Assembly (NCBI GenBank): GCA_963809695.1
Contig: CAWEKI010000002.1
Location: 1-60,122 of the forward strand
DNA: 60,122 nt
Direction: 5' to 3'
Source of the DNA: JAGDMJ01 sp963809695
Lineage (GTDB): Bacteria; Bacteroidota; Ignavibacteria; UBA10030; UBA6906
Position numbers and translations under genes: made by a program. This document shows, piece after piece, positions 26,198 to 35,037 of the stretch (position 1 is its first letter; each line of letters begins with the position of its first letter). Under the pieces are notes generated by a model. That model did no database searches. It had not been told where the DNA came from and was given only the letters and a program-made list of their open reading frames with translations.

Positions 26198-27190
26198 ATG
26201 AGGAAGTCGATCTTACTTGCACTGTGCTGTCTTTTGGGCGCTTTGCCATCACTTGCGCAGTTGACAAACAAGGTAGGGACCGCCGGATTCCAATTTCTGC
26301 GTATAGGAGTGGGAGCGCGTGAGACTGCACTTGGGGAATCGGGCACGGCGACCGTCAGTGGTCCCGCGGCCATATTCTGGAATGTCGCCGGATTAACTAC
26401 TGGGGATCGGACAGAGCTGGAGGCCTTCTACAATCCATGGTTCGCCACGATTAAGCAGACGTATATGGCTGCGAAGATCCCTGTAGCTCAAGATAACATT
26501 CTCGGGCTGTCAGTTAACCTTCTGACCATGGACGACATGGAGGAGACAACGATCGATCAACCGCAGGGTACCGGCAGCCACTTCTCTTCCGGCGATTTCG
26601 CGGTCACGGCGGCCTATGCACAGCGAATCAGCGACCGCTTCAGTGTCGGGGTCTCCGTTAAGTATATAAGAGAATATATCTGGGATATGTCGGCGGATGG
26701 GTGGGCCTTCGACATCGGCATGCTGTACCGCTTTGGAAGCCTCTCCCTCGGAATGGTTCTCAAGGATTTCGGGGCAACGAAGACGATGAGCGGCGGACAA
26801 CTGCAACTGGAACAGGAGATTTATCCGGATTGGGAGACAAGCCCCACAGTAGTGAGTATCGTTCCGAGGGAGATCCGTCTTCCAGTCTCCTTTCAATTTG
26901 GTGCTGGATACGCTCTTATTGAGAGTGAATCCCACATGCTCCGAGCCATTGCAAACATTGCCTACTATGCGGATATAGGCCAGACGGAGAATGCCGGAGT
27001 CGAATACGCTTTTTTGCAGGACTACTCACTCCGAATGGGATATAAGTTCGAGAGGGATCTTTTGGGTCTCTCGTTCGGAGTGGGGGTAAAGACCCTGTTG
27101 GGTTCCACCGGCATCGGGGCCGATTTCGCGGCCGTGCAGATGGCCGACTTCGGCTATCGAACGCAATTCAGTTTGAGCATGTCGTTCTAG
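26198..27190 (+). CDS. PorV/PorQ-family outer-membrane protein
   Basis: This protein of about 330 residues has a signal peptide ending 'PSLAQ' and the family start 'VGTAGFQFLRIGVGARETAL', then 'SGPAAIFWNVAGLT', typical of the FadL-like PorV/PorQ barrels. PorV is the T9SS shuttle that brings substrates to the sortase; paralogues are numerous in this phylum and often lie beside TonB receptors. This copy is the third member of a receptor-secreted protein-barrel set and may be dedicated to it. ATG 26198 is preceded by GAGGAC. Confidence 0.85.
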   Translation: MRKSILLALCCLLGALPSLAQLTNKVGTAGFQFLRIGVGARETALGESGTATVSGPAAIFWNVAGLTTGDRTELEAFYNPWFATIKQTYMAAKIPVAQDNILGLSVNLLTMDDMEETTIDQPQGTGSHFSSGDFAVTAAYAQRISDRFSVGVSVKYIREYIWDMSADGWAFDIGMLYRFGSLSLGMVLKDFGATKTMSGGQLQLEQEIYPDWETSPTVVSIVPREIRLPVSFQFGAGYALIESESHMLRAIANIAYYADIGQTENAGVEYAFLQDYSLRMGYKFERDLLGLSFGVGVKTLLGSTGIGADFAAVQMADFGYRTQFSLSMSF

Positions 27191-27199
27191 GAGCAGTGC

Positions 27200-28069
27200 A
27201 TGTCGAATCCATTATCCGTGCTTGACCGCCTGGCAGTGTCTGGGACTGAATACCCACACCGGCCCATTCAGGAATTACTGCAAGTGGCAACGCAGTTGAA
27301 CGTGAGAAACCTTGAACTCTGGATTCCACACAACTTCGCATTCGAAGACGTGTCCAAAGTTGAAAAGGAGCTCTCGCGGCTTGGCCTCTCAGCCGTCGTG
27401 GTCTCCACATGGACCCAGCTGAACCTTCCAGGCGACGTACAACCGCGCCAGGAGCTGATCAGACAAAGTATCAACGCTGCGAAAGTCCTTGGTGCACGCT
27501 CGGTCAATACTTACTTTGGAGCAAACCCTGCCCGCTCGGTAGAAGAATCTATCAGCGCCTACCGGGAGGCAATCATGCCTCTCGTAGAATGCGCCGAGAA
27601 CGAGGGAGTGATCATCACGCTCGAAAATGAGTTCGAAGAGTCCGGATTCGATGTCACGCGAAGGGCTGAGCAGGTCCTGAAGATCCTGGATGCTGTTAAC
27701 AGCCCCGCGTTTAAAGCGAACTTCGACCCGTGCAACTTCTACTTTGCCGGCGAGGAAGCCTACCCGTTTGGATACCAAATTCTCAAGGAATTCATTGGAT
27801 ATGTACATTTGAAAGACGGCATGAAGTTTTCCCCAAAGCTTTTTCCCGATCCCGGTGAAGGGTTTCTCTGGAAGGATATGTCCGGTGAGTATGTTTGCTG
27901 TCCGCTAGGGATGGGAGCGATCAACCACCGAGCGCTCTTACGGGAAATTCTAGACTCCCCGTATACAGGATACTTCGGTCTGGAGCCCCACGTGCGACCA
28001 GAGCTGCTGCTGTCCTCGTTCCAACAGAGTCTCCAGTTTATCCGACAACTCTTGCTTGACAACGATTAG
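27200..28069 (+). CDS. Sugar phosphate isomerase/epimerase-family TIM barrel
   Basis: This 289-residue cytoplasmic protein has the metal-site pattern of the xylose-isomerase-like family: Glu in 'IITLENEFEESG', Asp in 'KANFDPCNFYF', His in 'GYVHLKDG' and Glu in 'YFGLEPH'. Members isomerise or epimerise sugars and keto-sugars with a divalent metal. AGGAG lies just before the ATG. It is followed after 10 bases by an alcohol dehydrogenase and then an amidohydrolase, which suggests a short catabolic pathway for one sugar or polyol. The substrate cannot be inferred from sequence. Confidence 0.82.
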   Translation: MSNPLSVLDRLAVSGTEYPHRPIQELLQVATQLNVRNLELWIPHNFAFEDVSKVEKELSRLGLSAVVVSTWTQLNLPGDVQPRQELIRQSINAAKVLGARSVNTYFGANPARSVEESISAYREAIMPLVECAENEGVIITLENEFEESGFDVTRRAEQVLKILDAVNSPAFKANFDPCNFYFAGEEAYPFGYQILKEFIGYVHLKDGMKFSPKLFPDPGEGFLWKDMSGEYVCCPLGMGAINHRALLREILDSPYTGYFGLEPHVRPELLLSSFQQSLQFIRQLLLDND

Positions 28070-28079
28070 GAGGTTTTCC

Positions 28080-29072
28080 ATGAAGGCTGCATGGCTTGAG
28101 AAACCGCATTCGCTTAACATCATCGATGTCCCCGATCCGACATGCGCACCGGATGAAGTGATTCTGAAAGTGGTGCGCTCGTCTATCTGCAATGCAACGG
28201 ACGTGCACATCTGGGAGGGCACCTTCCCGAAGGATGTTTGTCCGGCCTACCCACACATACTGGGACACGAATGCTCGGGTGAAATCATCGAGGTGGGAAA
28301 GGAAGTGGATGGGTGGAAGAAAGGTGACCGGGTAGGATTCTGGGTCAAAATGACCGGCGCTTTTGGGCAGTACAACGCCGTCAAGATCAACAAGCTTGCC
28401 GCGACAAGGCTCAGCGATGCTATCAGCTACGACGAAGCCCCCCTCATGGAGATTGTGGCCGCGACCATGCGGTGCATGCATAAGTCCGGCATGGAACTCG
28501 GTGACCGAGTGATCATATTCGGCCAGGGTCCGACGGGGCTTCTCCTCATGCAGGAAGCCAAGCTCTTTGGGGCATCCTTTGTGGCTGTAGTGGATGTGCA
28601 TGAGAATCGGCTCGCGAAGGCAAAAGAACTTGGGGCTGACTTTGCATATAACATCCGTGGAAAGAGTCAGGCTGATGCACGCAGTGAAATACTCGACGGG
28701 GCCGGGCCCATTGACATGGTCATCGATGCCATGGGAAATCATCGATGGAAAGAGGGGAACGCTATAAATCTAGGTCTTTCTTTCTTGAAACGTGGCAGCA
28801 CATATCTTATCTTTGGGCACGCAACGAGTGATCAACCTGTGAACACGCGCTGGGTGAGTAATGAAAACATCACCTTCCGAGGTTTCGAACCCGGCTGGGA
28901 TATTTCACGGAAGGTGATCCGCTTTGGTGAACAGCTTGTCGCTGAACATAGACTGAATATCAAGAGCCTGATCACTCACAGACTTCCCTTGCGCGAGCTT
29001 GAGACCGGGCTGATTCACTGTCGCGATCATCATGATTCCACGATCAAAGTCGTGATTGATGTGAACGCTTGA
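28080..29072 (+). CDS. Zinc-dependent alcohol/polyol dehydrogenase
   Basis: This 330-residue medium-chain dehydrogenase has a catalytic-zinc Cys in 'SSICNATDVHIWEG', 'HILGHECSGEIIEVG' with His and Glu, and the nucleotide-binding loop 'IFGQGPTGLLLMQEA'. It resembles threonine/sorbitol dehydrogenases. The usual four-cysteine structural zinc loop seems absent. AGGAGG at 28068-28073 supports the ATG. It probably oxidises a sugar or polyol in the pathway of its neighbours. Confidence 0.85.
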   Translation: MKAAWLEKPHSLNIIDVPDPTCAPDEVILKVVRSSICNATDVHIWEGTFPKDVCPAYPHILGHECSGEIIEVGKEVDGWKKGDRVGFWVKMTGAFGQYNAVKINKLAATRLSDAISYDEAPLMEIVAATMRCMHKSGMELGDRVIIFGQGPTGLLLMQEAKLFGASFVAVVDVHENRLAKAKELGADFAYNIRGKSQADARSEILDGAGPIDMVIDAMGNHRWKEGNAINLGLSFLKRGSTYLIFGHATSDQPVNTRWVSNENITFRGFEPGWDISRKVIRFGEQLVAEHRLNIKSLITHRLPLRELETGLIHCRDHHDSTIKVVIDVNA

Positions 29073-29083
29073 AAGGTCTCAGG

Positions 29084-30331
29084 ATGCCCAACCAGTTCTT
29101 CACCGAACTCATTGGTCTGACCAATGAGCTTCCGCTGTTTGATACCCACGAGCATATCGAGCGGGACAATGCCGGTCGCTACTATGGCGGAGATCTCTTC
29201 GATATCCTTAAGAATACCTTTTACCTCTGGGCAGATCTAGTTTCTTCAGGGATGCCGGTTGAGCCATGGGAAGCAGGGGAGAAAGACGATGAGAAGAAGT
29301 GGAGAATCCTCCGGCAATGGTTGCCGAACGTCGTGGCCTCCGGTTACTACCGTGGCATCGTGCGCGGCCTCCAAGCGATACACGGGATGAAAGGGGATAT
29401 CATCGATGATACAAACTGGCGGTTGCTCAATGATAGCATCCGCCTTGCCTATCAGGATCCTAATTGGACAATCAAGGTCCTTAGAGATATGACTCATATC
29501 CGTTGGGCCATTGATGACGTGGATGGATTCAACATGGATCGGTCCCTCTTTTTTCCTTCCTTGAAGTTCGATTATCTGCTAAGGGGAGGGAACCCGGCCG
29601 GCCGGAGGCAGATTTCTCAAACTGACGGTGTGGAAATAAGCAGCTTCGATGAATACGTCGGGTTCCTTGAAAGGAAGCTCACCGATTTCAAGGCAAATGG
29701 CGCCGTGGCACTCAAGACCGTCACACCTTATTATCGGGGCTTGGATTATGCGACGATATCTTTGGGGGATGCCCGCAGGGCCTACGCGGTGCATGGTGAA
29801 ACGACTCCAGAGCAAAAAAAGGCGGTGGAAGATTTTGCTTTCCATCTGGTCATCCGTAAGGCAATCGAACTTGATCTCCCAATTCAGATCCACACAGGCA
29901 TCCTCGCCTGGAATACCACCTTCCTTCCGCACTGCGATCCTACTCTGCTGAACTCTCTCTTCTTGCAATACCCGAGTTGCCGCTTCGTGCTGTTTCATGG
30001 TGGGTATCCATACTCGGACGAGCTTGGCGTTCTCGTAAAGACCTTTCCGAATGTTTATCTTGATCTCTGCTGGATGCCTTGGATTTCGCCGCAACTGACT
30101 AAGCGCTTCCTGGAAATCTGGCTCGAAATTATTCCGTCGAACAAGTTCATGTGGGGCGGCGATGCCCACCGTGCGGAGTGCGTACACGGTCACTGGCTCC
30201 TCGCGCAGCAGGTCGTGTGTGAGGTGCTCAGCAACAAGATTGCCCGTGGCATCCTACCAATGAAGGAGGCCGCTAGAATAGCGGCCGGGATTTTCCGGGA
30301 TAATGCGCTTGCATTCTTTCATATCCATTAG
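29084..30331 (+). CDS. Amidohydrolase-superfamily protein
   Basis: This 415-residue protein has the superfamily metal ligands: 'LFDTHEHIE' (His-x-His) near the N-terminus, 'IQIHTGILAW', 'FVLFHGGYPY' and the late Asp in 'MWGGDAHRAE'. It belongs near the amidohydrolase-2/uronate-isomerase-like groups, which act on lactones, sugar acids or aromatic acids. ATG 29084 with GAAAGG upstream is chosen over the TTG that overlaps the dehydrogenase stop. After the isomerase and dehydrogenase, a lactonase or sugar-acid step is a reasonable guess. Confidence 0.8.
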   Translation: MPNQFFTELIGLTNELPLFDTHEHIERDNAGRYYGGDLFDILKNTFYLWADLVSSGMPVEPWEAGEKDDEKKWRILRQWLPNVVASGYYRGIVRGLQAIHGMKGDIIDDTNWRLLNDSIRLAYQDPNWTIKVLRDMTHIRWAIDDVDGFNMDRSLFFPSLKFDYLLRGGNPAGRRQISQTDGVEISSFDEYVGFLERKLTDFKANGAVALKTVTPYYRGLDYATISLGDARRAYAVHGETTPEQKKAVEDFAFHLVIRKAIELDLPIQIHTGILAWNTTFLPHCDPTLLNSLFLQYPSCRFVLFHGGYPYSDELGVLVKTFPNVYLDLCWMPWISPQLTKRFLEIWLEIIPSNKFMWGGDAHRAECVHGHWLLAQQVVCEVLSNKIARGILPMKEAARIAAGIFRDNALAFFHIH

Positions 30332-30344
30332 CGAGTAAATCTGC

Positions 30345-31784
30345 ATGGCGGCTTTCCACCTTATTCTGGAACCCGCGGGCCATAGGCTCGTGAAGTTCAT
30401 CCGAACCGCGCTTGTCTCTTCTTCCATGGTTTTTACGCAGATCGGCATCCCGTCGCTTAAAGCCCAGAGTGCTTCGGACCAAACAGGGGACACTCCAGCA
30501 GGTGCACCCCGCTGGACCGACATTGTGCGACTTTCCGGGGGCCAAGAAGGCAAGACGATGACCTTAGTCCTCGAGACAGCGGACAGCATCCCAAAGTCGG
30601 TTCAGGTCCCTTGCAAGCTTGAAATCCTGTTGTGCACCCAGCCATCGCCGAAAGTGGAGGGACCTACAGCAACTATTGAGTTCGATCTGGGTGGATGGGA
30701 CGGGTCTCCCTGGTTTGCCACGAACATTATCGCTCTTACCAAGGGAACGGGTCTCCCAGCCGACACTACGAGGTTGTTCGATTGGAAACTCGGCCGGAAT
30801 TCGCTTACTATCCGGTTTTCCCTAGAAAGCCTCGGCTGGTCCGAAGTGGGGGCCAGAGGGCGGGTCTTCTACAAGGATGGATTCGTTGATTCAGCTCCGG
30901 ACGTGGGATGGATGCAAATTCACATCGACACCAGCGTGCTGCAAGGCATCCGAACGCGCAGCAGCGGTCGTGCAGTCTTTTCGACTCCTGAGAGATATGA
31001 TTCCGTCCTCACCAGATACAATGTCCTTCCTGTTGTGGACGCTGCCTATGGATATGAATTGGAGCTGACAGGAACTACGCCGGTGGGCGGGGACAGCGTC
31101 CGCTTCGTCTTCAATCCGTTTTTCGGCGGCGCGGCCATCGAGGGGAACCCGATCTATCTCGGCCCGGGAATGTGCGGCAAGGCACCTCTCTGGTTCGTCT
31201 ATTTTCATGAGATGGGGCACAACTTCGTAAACGCCTCGGCGCGCTTTCGGCAGCTTTACCCACTGGAGATGAAGCTCGCCCCTGGGCCGCTCCCCACGCA
31301 CATCCTCTTTTATGAAGGCTGGGCTTCACTGCCAGCAATGTATGTCTTCGACAAATTTGCAGGGCAGAAGGCGCTTCCAGGTGTGGCGGACAGTTCTCTG
31401 CTGAGTGTGCTTGCCGACTGGAATTCCACCAGAGCACGGTTCGCGAAAGCCTGGACAACATACAAGCAGAAGCCGGTCTTCACCGCGTTGAACCCCGACG
31501 TTCTTGACGGCATGTTTTTGGAGCTTCAGGAGCGCTTCGGATGGAAGGCGTTTGAGAATTTCTTCAGTCTCATGCGGCCACCGGGTGAGCCGCTGTCGCT
31601 CTTCGATGAGCGGTTAGCTACGGACACCTGGGACCTGCGCACGACGCGCTCGACGCTCACGGCCGCAGCGTTGAGTGTTGCAGCCGGCGTGAAACTGGAT
31701 GGGGAGTTTAAACAATGGGGTTTCCCCATTGATGATCCCCTCTTTGTCAGGGCATACGAAACGCTTAGTCTGAAACAGAGATGA
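30345..31784 (+). CDS. HExGHNF metallopeptidase without T9SS domain
   Basis: This 479-residue protein is a relative of the gene at 18595. It carries 'YFHEMGHNFVNASARFRQLY' with His288 and a downstream Glu in 'FYEGWASLPAMY' 32 residues after the second His. It ends at 'GFPIDDPLFVRAYETLSL', which aligns with 'FPIDDVLYEQVTPEI' in the other copy, so only the T9SS tail is missing. A hydrophobic N-terminal stretch with 'SLKAQS' looks like a signal peptide, although long. Without the tail it would stay in the periplasm or leave by another route. It sits 13 bases after the amidohydrolase gene. Confidence 0.75.
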   Translation: MAAFHLILEPAGHRLVKFIRTALVSSSMVFTQIGIPSLKAQSASDQTGDTPAGAPRWTDIVRLSGGQEGKTMTLVLETADSIPKSVQVPCKLEILLCTQPSPKVEGPTATIEFDLGGWDGSPWFATNIIALTKGTGLPADTTRLFDWKLGRNSLTIRFSLESLGWSEVGARGRVFYKDGFVDSAPDVGWMQIHIDTSVLQGIRTRSSGRAVFSTPERYDSVLTRYNVLPVVDAAYGYELELTGTTPVGGDSVRFVFNPFFGGAAIEGNPIYLGPGMCGKAPLWFVYFHEMGHNFVNASARFRQLYPLEMKLAPGPLPTHILFYEGWASLPAMYVFDKFAGQKALPGVADSSLLSVLADWNSTRARFAKAWTTYKQKPVFTALNPDVLDGMFLELQERFGWKAFENFFSLMRPPGEPLSLFDERLATDTWDLRTTRSTLTAAALSVAAGVKLDGEFKQWGFPIDDPLFVRAYETLSLKQR

Positions 31785-31794
31785 GTGAGATTCC

Positions 31795-33594
31795 ATGAGA
31801 ATACATTCCTTCATGAAGAAAAGGGCGTTGCCGACATTATTAACTCTGGCAATCCTTGCTGGTGTTATGACGGCGATGCCTCAACGCAGCGTCGGTGTTT
31901 CCTACCAGGTCACTGTGCAGGAACCGCGTTCAAAGGTCTTCCACGTCTGCGGAGAACTCACTGCGGCAGATAGGTCCTTCCTCCAGCTGGACTGGCCGGC
32001 GTGGACACCGGGATACGCTACGCTTTGGGACTATGGGCAGCATGTCTTTAACCTCCGTGCTGAGGATCAATCGGGCAAAAAACTGGCGACACAGCGCGTC
32101 AGCGAAAACCGCTGTGTCATCCAGTGCCCTGGGGCACGAAGGGTAAAGTTCTGTTACGATGTGCATGCGATCGACACGGAAAACGATCTGGGTTTCGTGC
32201 AAGCCTATCTAGATTCCGCGACCGGTTGGTATAATGGGGCAGCGCTTTTCTCGGAGATTGAAGGACTTAGGGATTCACCGCAGACAGTCCGGTTCCAGCT
32301 CCCGGCCGCGTGGCGCGTTGCCACGGCGATGAAGCCGTCGTCGGACAAGAGTGGCTACCAGGTAGCCGACTACGATGAGCTGGTCGACAGCCCCGTGCAG
32401 CTAGGGACGTTCCTGGAGAAAACGATAGCGGTTGGCGGCGTTCCAATATCAATGGTCGTTGCGGGGAGGGGGGACGCGAATATGGAGGAGCTGGCTGTCA
32501 TGACCCGGAAGATCGCAGAGTGTGAGTTTCAACTGATGGGGGACCCGGGGTTGGACCGCTATCTGTTCATCTATCATGCGGGCACCAAAGGCGCGGGAGG
32601 TCTTGAGCATCGCCACTCAGTGACGATTTCCCTCAGGCAGGAGGAGTACAATAACAAAGACTCCTGGCTCAAAGTCGTCGCAGCCCACGAGCTCTTTCAT
32701 GTCTGGAACGCCAAGCGAATCCACACGCAGCTGTTCGACCGGTACGACTACTCCCGCCCCCAGCGCTCTAAGCAAGTCTGGTTTGCTGAAGGGATCACGG
32801 CATACTACACCGACCTTGCGCTTTACCGTGCGGGGTTGACGACGAAGGAGGACCTTTACAAAAGTCTGGCGGAGGTTCTGGATCAGTACGAAAACAACCG
32901 GGCGCATCCATACCTCAGCTGGGAAGACATCAGCTGGTACATCTGGGACGAAGAGATACGCCAGGGGCTGGGGGTGTGGCTGCTGCCCGGCTGGATGATC
33001 GACCTCAAAATCCGTGATCTCTCTGATAACAGGTTTTCGCTGGACGACGTCATGAGGGTCATGAATGTTTTGTACGGAGAGCCCGAACGGGGATATGAGG
33101 AGGGCGGCCTAGGGGCCATTTGCACTGCGGTCGCCCAACGGGACCTACGGAACTTCTTCGACCGTCACATTGCCGGCTACGAGCCGTTTCCGTATGACTC
33201 TCTTTTTGCAGCCGCCGGTCTGCGCTGGAACAAGACGACGAGCCAGGTCCCTGCTATCGGCTGCAATCTTTTTTGGTCCCTTCAGACCACAGTCAAGGCC
33301 ATTGGCGTCGAGGAAAACGGGGTGGCTGCGAGGGCGGGCCTGCAAAATGGCGACATTGTCCTGGACCTGAATGGGTTTGTCTCGAAGAACCGCCAAGACC
33401 TTGCAAAGTTCAAGAGCGCACTCAAGACCGGTGATACTCTCAGAGTACATTATCGGCGTGGCGCTACGGATTCTGTCGTTGTCCTCCGGGTAGAATCGCG
33501 GCCTCTTCTGAAATCCTCCATTATCGAGATGGAATCCCCCACCCAGCGCCAGCGGCAAATACGGGACGGGATCCTTCAAGGTTTTCCACGCTAA
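31795..33594 (+). CDS. M61-family peptidase with PDZ domain
   Basis: This 599-residue exported protein has a signal-like N-terminus, a beta-rich N-terminal domain, then the M61 glycyl-aminopeptidase core. 'GLEHRHSVT' is followed by the zinc motif 'AAHELFHVWNAKR' (His298) and the third ligand Glu in 'FAEGITAYY'. A PDZ domain lies at about residues 495-570 ('ENGVAARAGLQNGDIVLDLN'). M61 enzymes remove N-terminal Gly or Ala from peptides. It follows an HExGHNF peptidase and precedes an amino-acid permease, which fits stepwise protein use. Confidence 0.88.
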   Translation: MRIHSFMKKRALPTLLTLAILAGVMTAMPQRSVGVSYQVTVQEPRSKVFHVCGELTAADRSFLQLDWPAWTPGYATLWDYGQHVFNLRAEDQSGKKLATQRVSENRCVIQCPGARRVKFCYDVHAIDTENDLGFVQAYLDSATGWYNGAALFSEIEGLRDSPQTVRFQLPAAWRVATAMKPSSDKSGYQVADYDELVDSPVQLGTFLEKTIAVGGVPISMVVAGRGDANMEELAVMTRKIAECEFQLMGDPGLDRYLFIYHAGTKGAGGLEHRHSVTISLRQEEYNNKDSWLKVVAAHELFHVWNAKRIHTQLFDRYDYSRPQRSKQVWFAEGITAYYTDLALYRAGLTTKEDLYKSLAEVLDQYENNRAHPYLSWEDISWYIWDEEIRQGLGVWLLPGWMIDLKIRDLSDNRFSLDDVMRVMNVLYGEPERGYEEGGLGAICTAVAQRDLRNFFDRHIAGYEPFPYDSLFAAAGLRWNKTTSQVPAIGCNLFWSLQTTVKAIGVEENGVAARAGLQNGDIVLDLNGFVSKNRQDLAKFKSALKTGDTLRVHYRRGATDSVVVLRVESRPLLKSSIIEMESPTQRQRQIRDGILQGFPR

Positions 33595-33606
33595 CTGAAC
33601 GGACCT

Positions 33607-35013
33607 ATGGAACAGACCATCGTGCCCGCCGCGGGCCAGACTGATCTTGAGCGTTTTACCTCCTCGCAGACGGATTTTAAGCGGGAGCTCGGCCTCTTCG
33701 ACGGGATCAATGTCGTCATCGGCAACACAATAGGTAGCGGGATCTTCATAGCGCCCGCAGTCGTGGCAGCGACAGTGGCACCGCAGACCGGTGGGATTCA
33801 CCTCCTCGTCTGGCTTGTCGGCGGGCTTCTGGCCATGACGGGGGCGCTTTCCTACGCCGAGCTGGGAGCATTGATGCCGCGCGCAGGCGGGCACTATGTG
33901 TTCCTGCGGGAGGGGATCGGCGACCTGGCCGGATTCCTGTACGGTTGGACCATCATGCTGGTGATCGCTTCAGGATCTATCGCCTTTGTGTCGATCACGT
34001 TTGTGACCTATCTGCGCTACTTCCTGCCTATGGATCCCTGGCTGATCAAGGTCCTGGCCATCGTCACGATCGTGGGGCTGACCTGGGTCAACTACGTCGG
34101 AGTGAAGATGGGCAGCGTCGTCCTGAACATCTTCACCGGTCTCAAGGTCATTGCCCTGGTGGCGCTCATCATCGCCGGCCTGTTCTTCGCTTCCCTGCAC
34201 CGGGAGAACTTCCTTCCCATCATTCCGGAAGGCACAGATGTGGGATTTATTTGGATCAGCACATTCATGTTCGCTCTTGTCTCGGTGCTCTTCACGTACG
34301 GCGGATGGCAGAACATCGGATTCATTGCCGGGGAGCTCAGGAATCCGAGGCGGAACCTGCCTGTCTCGATGGCGATCGGGGTGACCCTCGTCATCGTGAT
34401 TTACATGCTCACGAACCTGGTCTACGTCAACGTCCTCGGTGTGCCACGGATGGCCGGTTCGCACCTGGTTGCTTCCGATGCCATGGAAGGGCTCTGGGGA
34501 AGGGTTGGCGGCTCGTTTGTCGCCTTGCTTATTATGATCTCCTCCTTCGGGATCACGAATGCGATCATCATGGTTTCTCCCCGGGTCTATTATGCAATGT
34601 CGAAGGATGGACTCTTTCTGCCGCAGCTGGCCCGGGTGCACCCGCGTTACAAGACTCCGCATATAGCCCTCGTATTCCAGGCTGTCTGGGCGTCGATCAT
34701 TGTCGTCGCGAGCGACACATTTCAACAAATCATGAACTATGTGGTGTTCATGGATTGGCTCTTTCTTGCCCTGGCGGTGTACTGCATCTACGTGCTCCGG
34801 AGAAAGTATCCGGATGCCCCTCGTCCCTACAGAGCATGGGGGTACCCCTGGACGCCGGCCCTCTTCATCATTCTCTCTCTGTCGGTCGTCGCAAATACGC
34901 TTGTCCGTGCCCCTGTCGAATCCGGGATCGGAATCGCGATTGTCCTCACTGGGGTTCCAGTCTTCGTCGCGATGAAAAGGAACGCACGCAAAGTGGTCCC
35001 GCAACCCTCGTGA
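33607..35013 (+). CDS. APC-superfamily amino-acid permease
   Basis: This 468-residue inner-membrane protein has about twelve hydrophobic segments and the APC motif 'VVIGNTIGSGIFIAP' in the first of them, plus 'GALSYAELGALMPRAGGHY'. It belongs to the amino-acid/polyamine exchangers. It lies 12 bases after the M61 peptidase gene, so uptake of the amino acids released from peptides is the likely role. Confidence 0.88.
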   Translation: MEQTIVPAAGQTDLERFTSSQTDFKRELGLFDGINVVIGNTIGSGIFIAPAVVAATVAPQTGGIHLLVWLVGGLLAMTGALSYAELGALMPRAGGHYVFLREGIGDLAGFLYGWTIMLVIASGSIAFVSITFVTYLRYFLPMDPWLIKVLAIVTIVGLTWVNYVGVKMGSVVLNIFTGLKVIALVALIIAGLFFASLHRENFLPIIPEGTDVGFIWISTFMFALVSVLFTYGGWQNIGFIAGELRNPRRNLPVSMAIGVTLVIVIYMLTNLVYVNVLGVPRMAGSHLVASDAMEGLWGRVGGSFVALLIMISSFGITNAIIMVSPRVYYAMSKDGLFLPQLARVHPRYKTPHIALVFQAVWASIIVVASDTFQQIMNYVVFMDWLFLALAVYCIYVLRRKYPDAPRPYRAWGYPWTPALFIILSLSVVANTLVRAPVESGIGIAIVLTGVPVFVAMKRNARKVVPQPS

Positions 35014-35037
35014 TTCATATTGTGAAAGGAACATCTC

